Shown one piece after another: positions 1 to 8,718 of a stretch of 64,000 bases of DNA. The notes beneath the pieces were generated by a model. It saw only the letters and a list, made by a program, of their open reading frames with translations, did not search any database and had not been told where the DNA came from. The first letter of the stretch is position 1. Every line of letters begins with the position of its first letter. The position numbers and the translations under genes were made by a program. Origin of the DNA: Humibacter albus DSM 18994 (GTDB taxonomy: Bacteria > Actinomycetota > Actinomycetes > Actinomycetales > Microbacteriaceae). The DNA lies in NCBI RefSeq assembly GCF_000421825.1, contig NZ_ATXT01000018.1:62001-126000 (forward strand). The letters run 5' to 3'.

Positions 1-348
1 GAAGATCGGCATCACGCCCAGACCGATGCCCGCTTCGAGCGTGACAGCGATGGACTGATCGACCCTGGCGAGCTCCTCCACGGCGATGCAGAGCGACAGG
101 TAGTCCTTGCCGGTGCCCCCGTACTCGGCGGGGAACGGAAGCCCGAAGAGCCCGAGCTGCCCCATCTGGGCGATGATCGCCATCGGCAGCTGTCGTTGGG
201 TGTCGTAGTGGTACGCCTGCGGCGCCACGACGTGGTCTGCGAACTCGCGCACCTTCGCTCGCAGTGCCCGATGCTCGTCGGTGAGCCTCGGATCGTCGCC
301 GAGCGCATTCTGTGCGCTGTGCACCCGAGGCGTGGCGGTGTCGGTCAT
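1..348 (-). CDS. acyl-CoA dehydrogenase, N-terminal part (runs off the left edge)
   Basis: The first 116 codons of an acyl-CoA dehydrogenase, an FAD enzyme that introduces a 2,3-double bond into an acyl-CoA. Visible are the N-terminal helical domain (LTDEHRALRAKVREFA near residues 23-38) and the family block FPAEYGGTGKDYLSL followed by EELARVDQSIAVTLEAG. Flavin-binding and catalytic regions lie outside the window. The ATG overlaps the stop of the upstream biotin carboxylase gene as ATGA, so translation is probably coupled. Placement after the two carboxylase subunits suggests isovaleryl-CoA or a related branched-chain acyl-CoA as substrate; this is inference from order, because substrate-determining residues are not visible. 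Confidence 0.9.
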   Translation of the reverse strand, partial: MTDTATPRVHSAQNALGDDPRLTDEHRALRAKVREFADHVVAPQAYHYDTQRQLPMAIIAQMGQLGLFGLPFPAEYGGTGKDYLSLCIAVEELARVDQSIAVTLEAGIGLGVMPIF

Positions 349-2462
349 GGTCGTCCTTCCTTCGTGGGGTCCGGATCGATGAGTGCCAGTTCCTGGTCGG
401 CGGCGACGCGGTCGCCCACGGCTGCCGCGAGTCGCACGATGCCGGCGCCGGGCGCGGCGAGACGATGCTCCATCTTCATCGCCTCGATGACGAGGATGCC
501 CGTGCCCGCCTCGACCCGATCGCCGTCGGCCACGTCGATGCTCACCACGGTGCCGGGCATGGGCGAGCGCAGTCGTGGATCCGAACCGGCCTGCGCCGTA
601 CCGGCGGCAGTGCCCCGTTCGGCGGCCGAACGGGCCGACGGGAGCAGACGGAACAGTCGTGTCGTGCCGTCGCGGAACATCCAGACGTCGTCGCCGTCGC
701 GCACCGCTCGGAAGGCGAGGGCGCGCGCGTCCAGCTGCACGAGCATCCGGTCGCCCCCACGCTCCAGCAGTCGCCCTGGCCGGCCGGGGTCATCCGGCTC
801 GTCCGAGCCGCCGAGGACGGCGAGTCGCACGTGGCTCGGCGCGCCGTCGACCGCGATCGTGGTCACGGCTCCGTCGCGGTCCGCGAACGCATAGCGCACC
901 GGAGCGGGCGCACCAAGGCGCCAGCCGGTCGGTCGCGACCACGGCGCGTCCGATCCGGTACGCCACCGGTCGTCGTGAACCAGCAGTGCGGCGGCCAGCA
1001 GTGCCTCGGTGGCCGCGTGGGACCCGGCGGAATCCGCGACAGCGGCACTGCCCGAGGCGCGCGGCCCCGCTGCATCGGCCGTCTTCAGCGTGCGTTCGAT
1101 GAGTCCCGTGTCGAGCCGGCCGGCGCGCACCTGCGGATCGTCGACGAGATCGACGAGGAACGACACGTTCGTCGTCACGCCCAGCACGCAGGTCTCCCGC
1201 AGCGCGCGGGAGAGCCGTTCGAACGCCTGGTCGCGGTCGGTTCCGAACGCGATGACCTTGCACAGCATCGGGTCGTAGTCGTCGGTGATCTCGAGCCCGG
1301 ACGTCAGCATGCCGTCGATGCGGATGCCCTCTCCCACGGCCTCGTGCAGTGCCCGCACGCGTCCGGTGGCCGGCAGGAACCCCCGGTCCGGATCCTCCGC
1401 GTACACGCGCGCTTCGACGGCGTGACCGGTGAACCGCACGTCCTCCTGCCGGAACGACAGCGCCTCACCGGCCGCTACGCGCAGCTGCTGCTCGACCAAG
1501 TCGATGCCGTGCGATGCGCCGACGCCCGCCACCAGTTCGGTCACCGGATGCTCGACCTGCAGCCGCGTGTTCATCTCCATGAACGAGAACGACGCCGGGT
1601 CGTCGGCGGGCACGAGGAACTCGACGGTTCCGACGCCGGTGTAGCCGACGCTGCGCGCGACGGCGCACGCGGCCTCCCCCAGCCGAGCGCGGAGCGCGTC
1701 GTCGACCGCCGGAGAGGGAGCCTCTTCGATCACCTTCTGGTGGCGGCGCTGCAGCGTGCACTCGCGCTCCCCCAGGTGCACGGCGCTGCCGTGCGCGTCC
1801 GCGAGCACCTGCACCTCGATGTGCCGCGGCCGTTCGACGAGCCGCTCCACGAACAGCGCGTCATCGCCGAAGGCCGCCTTGGCGACCCTGCGAGCCGTGC
1901 GCAGGGCGTCGGGCAGCACGGATGCCTCGCGCACCTCGACCATGCCCATACCGCCGCCGCCGGCAGACGGTTTGACGAGCACCGGCATCCCGAGGCGTTC
2001 CGCCGCCGCGGCGAGCGCGTCGTCGTCGAGAGTCCGGTCGTCGACGCCCGCCGTGACGGGCACGCCGTGCTCGGCGACGAGACGCTTGGCGCTGACCTTG
2101 TCGCCCATGGCCTCGATCGCACTCGCAGGCGGCCCCACGAAGACGATCCCGGCGCGCTCGCAGGCGCGGGCGAAGGCGGCGTTCTCGGACAGGAAGCCGT
2201 AACCGGGATGGATCGCCTCCGCACCTGACCGTCGCGCTGCCTGAAGCACCGCATCGATGTCCAGATAGCTGCGTGACGCCTCGGCAGGTCCGATGCGGTA
2301 CGCGACGTCGGCCTCGCGCACATGAAGGGCACCGGCATCCGCATCGCTGTAGACGGCGACGGAACGGATGCCCAACCCGCGCAACGTGCGGATCACCCGC
2401 CGCGCGATCTCGCCGCGATTGGCGACGAGTACGGTGCCGAACAGTCTTCGATCTTCGGTCAT
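345..2462 (-). CDS. acyl-CoA carboxylase alpha subunit (biotin carboxylase plus biotin carrier domain)
   Basis: 705 residues. It carboxylates its own biotin with ATP and bicarbonate and passes the carboxyl group to the beta subunit. Seen in order: biotin carboxylase N-terminal domain (VLVANRGEIARRVIRT, residues 11-26), ATP-grasp glycine loop (KPSAGGGGMGM), catalytic block EMNTRLQVEHPVTE, biotin carboxylase C-terminal domain, a variable linker, and a C-terminal biotinyl domain with the lysine in IEAMKMEH. Length matches methylcrotonyl-, propionyl- or geranyl-CoA carboxylase alpha chains. The ATG chosen lies 5 bp after the beta-subunit stop; the frame stays open far upstream but only antisense to that gene. 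Operon context with an acyl-CoA dehydrogenase favours methylcrotonyl-CoA (leucine degradation), by inference. Confidence 0.93.
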   Translation of the reverse strand: MTEDRRLFGTVLVANRGEIARRVIRTLRGLGIRSVAVYSDADAGALHVREADVAYRIGPAEASRSYLDIDAVLQAARRSGAEAIHPGYGFLSENAAFARACERAGIVFVGPPASAIEAMGDKVSAKRLVAEHGVPVTAGVDDRTLDDDALAAAAERLGMPVLVKPSAGGGGMGMVEVREASVLPDALRTARRVAKAAFGDDALFVERLVERPRHIEVQVLADAHGSAVHLGERECTLQRRHQKVIEEAPSPAVDDALRARLGEAACAVARSVGYTGVGTVEFLVPADDPASFSFMEMNTRLQVEHPVTELVAGVGASHGIDLVEQQLRVAAGEALSFRQEDVRFTGHAVEARVYAEDPDRGFLPATGRVRALHEAVGEGIRIDGMLTSGLEITDDYDPMLCKVIAFGTDRDQAFERLSRALRETCVLGVTTNVSFLVDLVDDPQVRAGRLDTGLIERTLKTADAAGPRASGSAAVADSAGSHAATEALLAAALLVHDDRWRTGSDAPWSRPTGWRLGAPAPVRYAFADRDGAVTTIAVDGAPSHVRLAVLGGSDEPDDPGRPGRLLERGGDRMLVQLDARALAFRAVRDGDDVWMFRDGTTRLFRLLPSARSAAERGTAAGTAQAGSDPRLRSPMPGTVVSIDVADGDRVEAGTGILVIEAMKMEHRLAAPGAGIVRLAAAVGDRVAADQELALIDPDPTKEGRP

Positions 2463-2467
2463 GGCGA

Positions 2468-4066
2468 TCACATCCTGAAGAGGCCGAATCGGGGCTCGCC
2501 CGCCGCCGGGAGCGGAGCCCGGGAGACCACGTCGAGAGCGAGTCCGAGCACCGTGCGGGTGTCGGCCGGGTCGATCACCCCGTCGTCCCAGAGGCGCGCG
2601 GTCGAGTAGTAAGGGCTGCCCTGCTCCTCGTAGCGGTCGCGGATGGGCGCGGCGAACGCCTCCTCCGCCTCGGCGCTCCACGTCTCGCCGCGCTTGCGAA
2701 GGCCGTCCCTCCGCACGGTGGCGAGCACGGAAGCCGCCTGTCGGCCGCCCATCACCGACACCCGGGCTCCCGGCCACATCCAGAGGAATCGGGGCGAGTA
2801 CGCCCGTCCGCACATGGAGTAGTTGCCGGCGCCGAACGAGCCGCCGATCACCACGGTGAGCTTGGGCACCCTGGTGGTCGCAACCGCGGTGACCATCTTG
2901 GCGCCGTGCTTCGCGATGCCGCCTGCTTCGGCGTCTTTGCCGACCATGAAACCGGAGATGTTCTGCAGGAACACCAGCGGAATGCCGCGGGCGTCGCAGA
3001 GCTCGATGAAGTGCGCCCCCTTCAGCGCTGATTCGCTGAACAGCACGCCGTTGTTGGCGACGATGCCCACCGGATGCCCGTGCAGGCGGGCGAACCCGGT
3101 CACCAGTGTCGGGCCGTATTCCGGCTTGAATTCGGTGAATGTCTGCGCGTCGACGAGGCGATCGATCACCTCGTGCACGTCGTAGGCGCTCTGCAGGTCG
3201 ACCGGGACGACGTCGAGCAGCGATGCCGGACTCTTCGCCGGGGGCGCGCTCTCGGCCACGCGCCAGGCCGGCTCGGAGTCGGGCCGCAGAGTGGCGACGA
3301 TGTCTCGCAGGGTGTGGAGGGCATCCTCGTCGTCTTCGGCCAGGTGATCGGTCACGCCGGAGACGCGCGAGTGCACCTCTCCCCCGCCGAGCTCCTCGGC
3401 GGTCACCACCTCGCCGATCGCCGCCTTCACCAGGGGCGGGCCACCGAGGAAGATGGTGCCCTGTCCGCGCACGATGACGCTCTCGTCGCTCATCGCGGGC
3501 ACGTAGGCGCCGCCGGCCGTGCAGGAGCCGAGCACGGCCGCCAGCTGAGGGATGCCCGCGGCCGACATCGAAGCCTGGTTGAAGAAGATGCGCCCGAAGT
3601 GGTCGCGGTCGGGGAACACCTCGTCCTGCATCGGCAGGTAGGCGCCGCCCGAGTCGACGAGGTAGATGCACGGGAGCCGGTTCTCCGCGGCGATCTCCTG
3701 TGCTCGCAGGTGCTTCTTGACCGTCATCGGAAAGTAGGTGCCGCCCTTGACCGTGGCGTCGTTGCACACGATCATGACGTGCCGCCCGGCGACCAGGCCG
3801 ATGCCCGCGATGACGCCGGCGCCCGGTGCTTGATCGTCGTACATGCCGAACGCGGCGAGCGGGGCGATCTCGAGGAAGGGACTGCCGGCATCCAGCAGGC
3901 GCTCAACACGCTGGCGGGGAAGCAGCTTGCCGCGGCTGAGGTGGCGCTCTCGGGCGGCCTCACTCCCACCCCGTGCCGCTCGGGCCAGCCTCGCGCGCAA
4001 CTCGTCGACCAGCTCACGTTGCGACAGCGGCGCGGACTCCACCTTCTGCTCTGTCTCCACCGCCAT
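2468..4066 (-). CDS. acyl-CoA carboxylase beta subunit (carboxyltransferase)
   Basis: 532 residues, the usual size of the methylcrotonyl-CoA carboxylase beta chain. It transfers CO2 from biotin to acyl-CoA. Both crotonase-like carboxyltransferase halves are present: N-terminal ([56 protein letters not shown]) and C-terminal ([55 protein letters not shown]). The start is the ATG preceded by GAGGAGGC; an earlier in-frame ATG would add an Arg-rich stretch without family similarity. First gene of a three-gene operon, transcribed away from a TetR gene. The sequence pattern ([17 protein letters not shown]) resembles methylcrotonyl rather than propionyl enzymes. Confidence 0.93.
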   Translation of the reverse strand: MAVETEQKVESAPLSQRELVDELRARLARAARGGSEAARERHLSRGKLLPRQRVERLLDAGSPFLEIAPLAAFGMYDDQAPGAGVIAGIGLVAGRHVMIVCNDATVKGGTYFPMTVKKHLRAQEIAAENRLPCIYLVDSGGAYLPMQDEVFPDRDHFGRIFFNQASMSAAGIPQLAAVLGSCTAGGAYVPAMSDESVIVRGQGTIFLGGPPLVKAAIGEVVTAEELGGGEVHSRVSGVTDHLAEDDEDALHTLRDIVATLRPDSEPAWRVAESAPPAKSPASLLDVVPVDLQSAYDVHEVIDRLVDAQTFTEFKPEYGPTLVTGFARLHGHPVGIVANNGVLFSESALKGAHFIELCDARGIPLVFLQNISGFMVGKDAEAGGIAKHGAKMVTAVATTRVPKLTVVIGGSFGAGNYSMCGRAYSPRFLWMWPGARVSVMGGRQAASVLATVRRDGLRKRGETWSAEAEEAFAAPIRDRYEEQGSPYYSTARLWDDGVIDPADTRTVLGLALDVVSRAPLPAAGEPRFGLFRM

Positions 4067-4178
4067 GGCCGCCTCCTCGCGTCCCTGCCGACGTCCGGGC
4101 CCTCGGCCCCGTCGCCGCATCGTCGACCTTTCGCGAGGATCGCCCGCGCGAAGGATGCTGAGCGTGGCACGTCGCTTC

Positions 4179-4227
4179 GGTTAGCGAACGTTCACCGAAA
4201 TTCAGGTTAGCGATCACTCACCGAAAT
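4179..4227. promoter_or_regulatory. paired direct-repeat operator between the carboxylase operon and tetR
   Basis: Two 23-bp copies of GGTTAGCGAnCnnTCACCGAAAT lie 26 bp apart (4179-4201 and 4205-4227). Each is itself roughly palindromic around GCGAACGTTCAC or GCGATCACTCAC, the size and symmetry expected for TetR-family sites. The second copy abuts the TAGAGT -10-like hexamer of the tetR gene (4231-4236), so binding there should autorepress. That the neighbouring TetR protein binds here is inference. Confidence 0.7.
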
Positions 4228-4242
4228 GTCTAGAGTCGAAGC

Positions 4243-4908
4243 ATGGCGAGTGCGCAGCGAGCGAACCCCGGCGGGTCGGACGCCGCGGCGGCAGCCGATG
4301 CGCAGGCCGCGACCACGGCACGCGGCAGAGCGAAAGCGGATCGCCGCGCGGCCCTGCTCGCTGCCGCCGCGCGGCTGTTCGCCGAGCACGGTTTCGCCGG
4401 GGTCTCGATCGAGGACCTCGGCCAGGCCGCCGGCGTGAGCGGTCCGGCGGTCTACCGCCATTTCGACAGCAAACAGGCGGTGCTCTCCGCCATGCTCATC
4501 GGCGTGAGCGAGGGCCTGCTGAGCGGCGGCCGAGCGTGTGTCGAGCACGCCGCGACGCCGCGAGACGCGCTGCACGCCCTCATCGACTTCCACGTCGACT
4601 TCGCGCTGGCGAAGCCCGATGTCATTCGCGCTCAGGACCGAGACCTCGACAGCCTGTCGAAGGCGGATGCCACCCGCGTGCGCACCCTGCAGCGCACCTA
4701 CGTGGAACTCTGGGTCGATGTGTTGGAGCAACTGCACGACGACGACAGACGACTGCTGCGCGTGCGCGCCCACGCGGTGTTCGGCCTGATCAACTCCACA
4801 CCGCACTCCAGCCGCACGCACACGGCCGACCGGCCATCGCTGCCGCTCGTCGGGTCGCTTCTGCGGGAGCTGGCGATCGCGTGCCTGCTGCCGGCCGCCG
4901 CGCAATGA
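4243..4908 (+). CDS. TetR/AcrR-family transcriptional regulator
   Basis: 221 residues. After an Ala-rich N-terminal tail comes a standard TetR DNA-binding domain (RAALLAAAARLFAEHGFAGV then IEDLGQAAGVSGPAVYRHF, roughly residues 33-75), followed by an all-helical ligand domain. The start ATG follows a TAGAGT hexamer by exactly 6 nt with no Shine-Dalgarno, suggesting a leaderless transcript. Divergent from the acyl-CoA carboxylase/dehydrogenase operon with two repeat operators between them. The likely role, by position, is a local repressor that senses an acyl-CoA or branched-chain intermediate; the ligand cannot be read from sequence. Confidence 0.9.
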   Translation: MASAQRANPGGSDAAAAADAQAATTARGRAKADRRAALLAAAARLFAEHGFAGVSIEDLGQAAGVSGPAVYRHFDSKQAVLSAMLIGVSEGLLSGGRACVEHAATPRDALHALIDFHVDFALAKPDVIRAQDRDLDSLSKADATRVRTLQRTYVELWVDVLEQLHDDDRRLLRVRAHAVFGLINSTPHSSRTHTADRPSLPLVGSLLRELAIACLLPAAAQ

Positions 4909-4918
4909 CGCACCGAGA

Positions 4919-4950
4919 GCGCGGCGACGACCTGCCGATCGCCGCCGCGC
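4919..4950. terminator. possible bidirectional terminator, bulged GC hairpin
   Basis: GCGCGGCGA pairs with TCGCCGCCGCGC (three-base bulge) between the convergent tetR and E2 genes. No T-run follows, so termination is only plausible. Nothing else is seen in this 128-bp gap. Confidence 0.3.
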
Positions 4951-5036
4951 GCCCGGCGTCCATCCGCCCCTGAGCGGCACGGTGCGAGTGTGTGCTTCGA
5001 CCTGCTCTGCTCGCCCAGGAACGGTGGCCTGCGCGA

Positions 5037-6461
5037 CTACGCCAGGGTGATGGCGCTGGCCGGGTCGGACAGAACGCGTCCGATGTCACGGAGCAGCCGC
5101 GACCCCTGCTCGCCATCGATCACCCGGTGATCGAACGTGAGGCTCAACGTCATCACGCGCCGCAGCCTCACCTCTCCCTTGTGCTCCCAGGGCCGCCTGT
5201 TCACGGCGCCGAGCGCGAGGATCGCAGACTCGCCCGGATTCAGCAACGGCGTGCCGGCATCCACTCCGAAGACGCCGACGTTCGTGATGGTGATGCTGCC
5301 GCCCGTGAGCTCGGCGGGCGTGGTGCGGCCGGCTCGTGCCGTCTCGACGAGCGCGGCGATGGCGTCGGCGAGCTCGGGCATCCTGAGCGCCTGGGCGCCG
5401 CGGATGTTCGGCACGACCAGGCCGCGCTCGCTCGCCACCGCGATACCCAGGTTGACGCCGGACGGCGTGACGATCTCGTTCGTCGCCTCGTCCCAGCGGC
5501 TGTTCGCGTCCGGGGTCGCGGCGAGAGCGAGGCACAGCGCCTTCGCGGCAAGGGTGAGGACGGTGAGGCGGCGGCCGCGGAACTCGGGCGCGCTGCCGAG
5601 GCGCTCGAGCAAGCGGATGCTCTTGGTCACGTCGACCGTGAGGAACTCCGTCACCTGCGGCACGGCCGCGCTGCGAACCATGGCCTCGGCGGTGCGGCGT
5701 CGTACGCCGGTGGGCGCTGCGCGGGTCTCGTCGGATGCGACCGGTTCTGACTCGAAGGCGTGGGCACCTGACGTGCTCGCCGCGTTCGGTTCCGTCTCTA
5801 CCGCCGGTGCCTGCGCTCCTGGCGCCGAAACCCAGGATTCGCGCGTGCCGACGCCCGCGGGACGCGACCATTCGACCGGCTCGGCCAGGCGACCGGTCCG
5901 GGCGCGACGACGTGGCCGCAACTCGGAAGCCTCGCGGGGCCCGCGGCCGACGAGCACCTCGTGGCGCTCCTCTCGCGCCGGGGCGGAGAAGTCGCCCGTG
6001 CCTGCGGCAGCGCCGTCGGGGCCAGCACCGACCGGCACAGCACCGACCGGCACAGCGCCGACCGGCACAGGCTCGGGTAACGTCTCCGGCTCGGACCCGT
6101 TCTGCGCCTCGCGTTCCGGATCGCTCGCCACACCGTGCGCCTGTGCCCCTTGTGCCTCTTCCGATCCCGACGGTGCCCCCTGAGCCTGTGCCGCCGACGC
6201 AGTATCGGCTCCCTCGTCGCCCGAGACGTCGAACGACAGCAGGGGGGCACCGACCTCCAGGGTCTGCCCCGGTTCGGCGTGTAACTCGTGCACGACGCCG
6301 GCGAACGGCGAAGGTACTTCGACGAGCGCCTTCGCCGTCTCCACCTCCGCGATGATCTGATTCAGTTCCACCGTGTCACCGACCGCGACTTTCCAGGCCA
6401 CGACCTCCGACTCCGTGAGGCCCTCGCCGAGATCCGGCAGCGCGAATTCCTTGACGCTCAC
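5037..6461 (-). CDS. 2-oxoacid dehydrogenase E2, dihydrolipoamide acyltransferase lacking an evident subunit-binding domain
   Basis: 474 residues. The N-terminal lipoyl domain is complete (LPDLGEGLTESEVVAW, lipoyl-lysine in EVETAKALVEV, about residue 44). The C-terminal catalytic domain (about 245-474) has VPQVTEFLTVDVT and the active-site block TFDHRVIDGEQG. Between them, where E2 proteins normally carry a 35-residue peripheral subunit-binding domain, there is only a Glu/Ala/Pro/Arg-rich linker with three VPVGA repeats; I cannot find the expected S-P-x-x-R-x-x-A...G-T-G-x-x-G-R-I pattern. It overlaps E1beta by ATGA. Whether the substrate is pyruvate or branched-chain 2-oxoacids is not decided; proximity to the carboxylase operon favours branched-chain. 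Confidence 0.9.
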   Translation of the reverse strand: MSVKEFALPDLGEGLTESEVVAWKVAVGDTVELNQIIAEVETAKALVEVPSPFAGVVHELHAEPGQTLEVGAPLLSFDVSGDEGADTASAAQAQGAPSGSEEAQGAQAHGVASDPEREAQNGSEPETLPEPVPVGAVPVGAVPVGAGPDGAAAGTGDFSAPAREERHEVLVGRGPREASELRPRRRARTGRLAEPVEWSRPAGVGTRESWVSAPGAQAPAVETEPNAASTSGAHAFESEPVASDETRAAPTGVRRRTAEAMVRSAAVPQVTEFLTVDVTKSIRLLERLGSAPEFRGRRLTVLTLAAKALCLALAATPDANSRWDEATNEIVTPSGVNLGIAVASERGLVVPNIRGAQALRMPELADAIAALVETARAGRTTPAELTGGSITITNVGVFGVDAGTPLLNPGESAILALGAVNRRPWEHKGEVRLRRVMTLSLTFDHRVIDGEQGSRLLRDIGRVLSDPASAITLA

Positions 6462-7441
6462 ACCCGCACTCCCATCACGCGGTCGACCGCGTCGAGCATG
6501 CGATCGACGTCGGGCAGATAGTGGTCTTCGAGTTCCGACGGCGGGTAGGGGATGTCGTGACCCGTCACCCGCAACGGCGGTGCCAGAAGACTACCGAAGC
6601 AGCGCTGCGTGATCATCGCCGCGATCTCCGCCCCGATGCCGCCGAAGCGCTGCGCCTCGTGCGCGATCACCAGTCTCCCGGTCTTGGACACCGAGGCGAC
6701 GAGCGCTTCCTCGTCCAGCGGCGCGAGCGAGCGCAGGTCGACCACCTCGATGCTCACGCCGTCGTCTTCGGCCGCTCGCGCGGCGTCCAGAGCGGTCTGC
6801 ACGAGCGGCCCGTACGTCACGAGGGTGACGTCGCTGCCGGAGGTCGCGACGCGCGCGCTGTCGAGGGACGGAGCATCCTCGACATCGGGAATCACGTCGC
6901 CCTTCGACCAGTACCTGCGCTTCGGCTCGAAGAAGACGACCGGGTCGTCGCTCGCGACGGCCTGGCGGATCATCGTGTAGGCGTCCTGCGGGTTCGAGCA
7001 TGCGACCACCTTCAGGCCCGGCGTGTGCGCGAAGTACGCCTCCGGGGACTCCGAGTGGTGTTCGACGGAGCCGATGCCACCGCCGAACGGCACCCGGATG
7101 GTGATCGGCATGCTCACCTGACCGTGGGTGCGGTAGCGCATCTTGGCGACCTGGGCGACGACCTGGTCGAAGCCCGGGAATACGAACCCGTCGAACTGCA
7201 GCTCGCAGACCGGGCGATAGCCGCGATACGCGAGACCCACTGCCGTGCCGATGATGCCGGCCTCCGAGAGCGGGGTGTCCATGACCCGGTCCTCGCCGAA
7301 GCGAGCCTGCAGCCCGTCGGTGACGCGAAACACCCCACCGAGCTTGCCGATGTCCTCGCCCATCAGCACGACGCGGTCGTCCGCTTCCAGCGCATCCGCG
7401 AGTCCTGTCGTGATCGCCTTCGCGAGTGTGAGCTGACTCAT
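6458..7441 (-). CDS. 2-oxoacid dehydrogenase E1 component, beta subunit
   Basis: 327 residues, normal for the beta chain of heterotetrameric pyruvate or branched-chain 2-oxoacid dehydrogenases. It forms half of the thiamine diphosphate site: VVLMGEDIGKLGGVFRVTDG with the conserved Glu, TPLSEAGIIGTAVGLAYRG, then the C-terminal transketolase-like domain (VVDLRSLAPLDEEALVASV, KTGRLVIAHEAQRFGGIGAE). ATGA overlaps at both ends join it to E1alpha and E2, consistent with strict co-translation of the complex. Confidence 0.93.
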   Translation of the reverse strand: MSQLTLAKAITTGLADALEADDRVVLMGEDIGKLGGVFRVTDGLQARFGEDRVMDTPLSEAGIIGTAVGLAYRGYRPVCELQFDGFVFPGFDQVVAQVAKMRYRTHGQVSMPITIRVPFGGGIGSVEHHSESPEAYFAHTPGLKVVACSNPQDAYTMIRQAVASDDPVVFFEPKRRYWSKGDVIPDVEDAPSLDSARVATSGSDVTLVTYGPLVQTALDAARAAEDDGVSIEVVDLRSLAPLDEEALVASVSKTGRLVIAHEAQRFGGIGAEIAAMITQRCFGSLLAPPLRVTGHDIPYPPSELEDHYLPDVDRMLDAVDRVMGVRV

Positions 7442-8565
7442 CGTGTCGCCTCCTCATCACCGGTGACGAACGAGGCCAGATACGCGGCGTAGTCGTCGCG
7501 CTGCCGCGTCAAGGATGCCGGTGGCTCGGCGTACACGTCGTCGAAGATCGTGAGGGGGTCGCGGGCGCGCAACGACAGGCATCCGTCGCGCAGCTCCTTC
7601 GCCACCGCCTTCGCCCGGTCGGCGACGAGTGCCTCGCGCTCGGCCGTGAGCACGCCGTCGGAGACGAGCAGCAGGCGCGTGCGCTCGATCGCATCGAGTT
7701 CCTTCCACGTCTCCAGCTCCGCCGGCTCCCGGTATCGGGTCGGGTCGTCCGAGGTCGTGTGCGGACCCATGCGATAGGTGACCGCCTCGATGAACATCGG
7801 ACCGTTGCCGGTGCGCGCGCCCTCGAGAGCCATGCGCGTGGCCGCGAGCACGGCGAGCACATCGTTGCCGTCGACGCGGATGCTCGGAATGCCGAACCCG
7901 GGCGCCCGATCGGCAAGCGGCTTCTGCGACTGCAGTCCCACCGGCTCCGAAATGGCGTACTGGTTGTTCTGACAGAAGAACACCACGGGAGCGCGATAGG
8001 CCGCCGCGAAGACCATGGCCTCGTTCGTGTCGCCCTCGCTGGTGGCGCCGTCGCCGAAGTAGGCGATCGACGCCGCGTCGGCGCCGTCTTTCGTGATGCC
8101 CATGGCATAGCCGACGGCGTGCAGCGTCTGCGCGCCGATGATGACGGTCGGCGTCGCCATGCCGACGTCGAACGGGTTCCAACCCGAGAACTGCGAGCCG
8201 CGCCACACGCGCAGCAGGTCGGTCATCGTGACGCCGCGCACGTAAGCGACGGCGTTCTCCCGATAGCTCGAGAAGACGAAGTCATCGATTCGCAGCGCGC
8301 GCGCCGAGCCGATCTGCGCCGCCTCCTGCCCGATCAACGGTGGCCACAGCACGAGCTGCCCCTGCCTCTGCAGGGCGGTGGCCTCGGTATCGATGCGGCG
8401 GGCGACCACCATGTCCTCGTACAGCGACAGCAATTGCTCGGGGAAGACATCCGCGACCCAGGGATCGAGATCGGAGTCGTGCAGCCTCTCACCGTCGGGA
8501 GCGATCAGCCGGGCGAGCTGCCCGCGACGGGTGGACGTGTCTGTACCAGGACGGATGGTGAGCAT
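7438..8565 (-). CDS. 2-oxoacid dehydrogenase E1 component, alpha subunit
   Basis: 375 residues. The thiamine diphosphate-binding motif is AYFGDGATSEGDTNEAM...CQNN, with RQGQLVLWPPLIGQEAAQIG near the N terminus as in actinobacterial PdhA/BkdA proteins and a phosphorylation-loop-like region RMGPHTTSDDPTRYR. First gene of a three-gene operon; no E3 (lipoamide dehydrogenase) gene is in the window, so E3 must be shared from elsewhere. No clear Shine-Dalgarno is seen before the ATG. The 153 bp upstream, before the neighbouring tetR stop, must hold the promoter. Confidence 0.92.
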   Translation of the reverse strand: MLTIRPGTDTSTRRGQLARLIAPDGERLHDSDLDPWVADVFPEQLLSLYEDMVVARRIDTEATALQRQGQLVLWPPLIGQEAAQIGSARALRIDDFVFSSYRENAVAYVRGVTMTDLLRVWRGSQFSGWNPFDVGMATPTVIIGAQTLHAVGYAMGITKDGADAASIAYFGDGATSEGDTNEAMVFAAAYRAPVVFFCQNNQYAISEPVGLQSQKPLADRAPGFGIPSIRVDGNDVLAVLAATRMALEGARTGNGPMFIEAVTYRMGPHTTSDDPTRYREPAELETWKELDAIERTRLLLVSDGVLTAEREALVADRAKAVAKELRDGCLSLRARDPLTIFDDVYAEPPASLTRQRDDYAAYLASFVTGDEEATR

Positions 8566-8718
8566 CGTTGTACGCAGCCTTCATCGTTCGTGACCGGCGA
8601 ATGCTTGTGGCGTCGCCGGCCCGCGCGGCACCGTTGCCGCACGTCACCTTCAGACTACGACGTCGGGCATGGTAGGGGCCAGAGGGAGCACGGTGAGCGG
8701 GTCGGCTACCGTCCCGCC

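Noticed and set aside
196-2228. Long open frames on the plus strand opposite the carboxylase genes
   Set aside because: At 70% G+C antisense frames stay open by chance; their proteins are Arg/His-rich without domains, and the minus-strand genes have full family matches.
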